This document shows positions 33,499 through 35,034 of a stretch of 35,034 nucleotides of DNA, piece by piece. The stretch is taken from NCBI GenBank assembly GCA_022376515.1, contig WTXI01000358.1, positions 1 through 35,034 on the forward strand, given 5' to 3'. The notes under the pieces are model-generated. The model saw nothing but the letters and a program-made list of their open reading frames with translations, ran no database searches and was not told the origin of the DNA. Position 1 is the stretch's first letter. Every line of letters starts with the position of its first letter. A program made the translations under genes and the position numbers. The stretch is from Lactifluus volemus (Eukaryota; Basidiomycota; Agaricomycetes; Russulales; Russulaceae).

Positions 33499-34077
33499 CT
33501 AACGTTCCTTACGCTCTGCCTCCCAACGTGTTATCTAGGCAGAGATTTTCGTGCGGTTCGCCGAGCTCTCAACGTTGACTGTCGCGATGATGCGTGCCCA
33601 GCTGAGGGAAAGTGCAAAGCACGTGAGTTCAAAGAACGAACTGTGTTCTGAATATGACACGGCGCGGAATGGCAGTCGGTGAGAGCCCCGCACAGGTTGC
33701 AGATGCGCGTATGTGAATTCACGGTGCGGTTGACGCGCAAGGATGGAGCTGATCGATAGAGCCGTGCTAGTGCCAGCGGGCGGCGAGTAGCTGCGAGGTG
33801 GTGGGTTTAACAGAACGACAGTCAGGCGGAGACAGGCGACTCACGTCCAACCAGTAGGACGGAAGGCAATTGCCTTGGTCCACTGGCCTTTCCAGCGCTT
33901 GATATACTCCTTCAGCCTTTTGGACGTGACGAGAGTGTTGATGCTCTTGGGGTCGCCTGTCACCTCTTGCTTAGGAGTGCAAGTGATCCAAATGTTCACA
34001 TAACCCTTCTCATCCTCGGGAGCAATACCTTGACCAGAGACTAAGCGTTTTGCGAGCTCTGCGCAGGCAGAAAATCC
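33499..34077 (-). pseudogene. 5'-truncated Pso2/SNM1 DNA crosslink-repair nuclease
   Basis: Pso2/SNM1 is a 5' exonuclease for interstrand crosslink repair, with a metallo-beta-lactamase/beta-CASP core and a C-terminal DRMBL region. Only the DRMBL end is here. The minus-strand exon 34077-33845 (SACAELAKRLVSGQG ... AIAFRPTGWT) joins across a 54-bp intron to 33790-33535 (YSPPAG ... AVSYSEHSSFFELTCFALSL), in phase. An in-frame TAG at 33537-33535 follows ...RTKISA. After it the same frame continues ITRWEAERKER to a second TAG at 33501-33499, which is the usual family tail. So a Trp or similar codon has probably become a stop. The catalytic core is absent, so no activity is expected. Confidence 0.8.
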
Positions 34078-34199
34078 CTAGTCAGTGCAATTCGGCGGGC
34101 CGGGATGTCCCGAGGAGATGCGATCACTTCTGCAGGTAGAAACAGCTCGTGTCTGGGTATAGTGCCATGACCGTTGCGCAGGTAAGGAACTCTTGGTAG

Positions 34200-34505
34200 G
34201 CGCTTATGTTCCGAGTTCTATTTATAGAACGAGGTGTGCTGCGCTTCCTGGCGAGGGATCCTTTTCAGGAAGAGGCTCTGAGGCAGACCACGGACACCGT
34301 AACACGTTGCACGCTGCGGCGGTCGCGGACGGACAGGACGTTGCCAATGCGTTCTCATATGGAAACTACGCGCTGTACGGGACGCCTGTCGAGGGAGTAT
34401 ATGGTGCAAATTTGCCACGACTGGCTGAGATTCGGAAGGCGGTCGATCAGACCAACATCATGGGCATCGTGGCCCTCGCCGGAGGTTTTTGTACTTGCAA
34501 GGTTA
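34200..34505 (+). pseudogene. 5'-truncated FAD-linked oxidoreductase end
   Basis: The plus-strand sequence resembles the C-terminus of BBE-like/6-hydroxy-D-nicotine oxidase-type flavoproteins: ALYGTPVEGVYGANLPRLAEI and RKAVDQTNIMG, then ALAGGF. Upstream, RDPFQEEALRQTTDTVT is in a second frame and AAAVADGQDVANAFSYGNY in the first, so a small indel near 34303-34310 breaks the gene. The FAD-binding domain and the rest of the 5' part are missing, because the Pso2 relic begins immediately to the left on the other strand. Confidence 0.65.
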
Positions 34506-35034
34506 AGTGCTCCATATGGCTCTTCCGACAAGCCCGTTCAGGAGCTTCCGATAGACGCCTAAGAATTTGATCAACGACAGAATGATCTGGAATTGGACAA
34601 TTTCAATGTCAACTATGCTGAGAAGGATATAGCTTGGTTGGGGCGTTGGTGTTACAAAACGTTGGGCGGGTCCAAAAAAAAAAAACACACACAGCGGAGC
34701 ACTGCGGAGTGCTAATTTCAATCTCCGCATTCTTTGGTAATGTGAGTCATGTGACGCCAGGTGCGAAGGAAAGATAACGCAGGGGAAGTAAGGAGCGTAG
34801 CAGTGTACTCGACGGTTTCCGTGACTGTGTGGGTGGGTCGGGGAAGTGTATAGTAAAGTCACTAATCAACATTTTCCGAGACGGGGAACTGTCCTGGATC
34901 GCAGATTTGTCTCGGGAGCATGCAAGTACTCGTTGTCTTGATGAAGAGGCTCCGCTTTGCCCCTTGGGCTGTGCTTAGAAGGATAGGCAGCGAGAGTTGC
35001 GATCACTGGATGGAGGATATCGTGATGGGCGTCA
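34506..35034. other. right end of the window, no gene seen
   Basis: No supported gene. An A13 run lies at about 34674-34686. The minus-strand frame 34862-34503 has no recognisable similarity and includes that homopolymer. Confidence 0.45.

Noticed and set aside
1..35034. CRISPR arrays, bacterial operons and Shine-Dalgarno sites
   Set aside because: The window is eukaryotic with spliceosomal introns; no regularly spaced repeats were seen.
1..35034. tRNA or rRNA genes
   Set aside because: I looked for B-box-like GGTTCGAATCC sequences and clover-leaf ends by eye; the few GTTCGA hits lie in coding or pseudogene sequence without a matching acceptor stem. A covariance-model scan would be decisive.

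Overview
The window is fungal nuclear DNA. Its genes are cut by short GT-AG introns of about 48-77 bp, and the protein families fit a basidiomycete, most likely an Agaricomycete: a P450 with many introns, a GPI-anchored Ser/Ala/Thr-rich secreted protein, a linoleate dioxygenase-P450 fusion, heme-thiolate peroxidase remains and an F-box protein. I could not place a genus. Exon models were built by hand from splice sites, reading phase and family conservation.

Left part (about 1-19 kb): conserved genes. After a possible gene end at the window edge (1-436) come a 14-exon Tul1/Dsc1-type RING ubiquitin ligase (1845-4703) with a decayed tandem copy of its membrane region behind it (5262-5915); RIB3, 3,4-dihydroxy-2-butanone-4-phosphate synthase (7415-6500, minus); a ZDS1-like mitotic regulator (8150-10990), divergent from RIB3; a small two-exon single-pass membrane protein (12001-11515, minus), divergent from a CCC2-type copper ATPase (12387-15489); and an eight-exon cytochrome P450 (16956-18912).

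Right part (about 19.6-35 kb): an accessory region rich in relics. It holds a GPI-anchored surface protein (20605-19627, minus), an orphan copia-type gag (22514-21549, minus), a stray inverted copy of the first exon of the ppo gene (22805-22885), a heme-thiolate peroxidase pseudogene (24251-23379, minus), two diverged copies of an unknown element that bracket the ppo locus (24380-24616 and 31297-31620), the 24-exon ppo gene itself (29960-25387, minus, 1100 aa), an F-box gene split by a 198-bp hAT-type MITE with a perfect 8-bp target-site duplication (32636-32833), and two 5'-truncated gene ends lying head to head, Pso2/SNM1 (minus) and an FAD-linked oxidoreductase (plus).

The housekeeping genes do not form one pathway. 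The most functionally interesting gene is the ppo: its dioxygenase half keeps the Tyr-Arg-Trp-His motif, but its P450 half has Ser in place of the heme-thiolate Cys and lacks the usual Gly of that loop. It may therefore be a dioxygenase with an inactive second domain, as described for Aspergillus PpoC.
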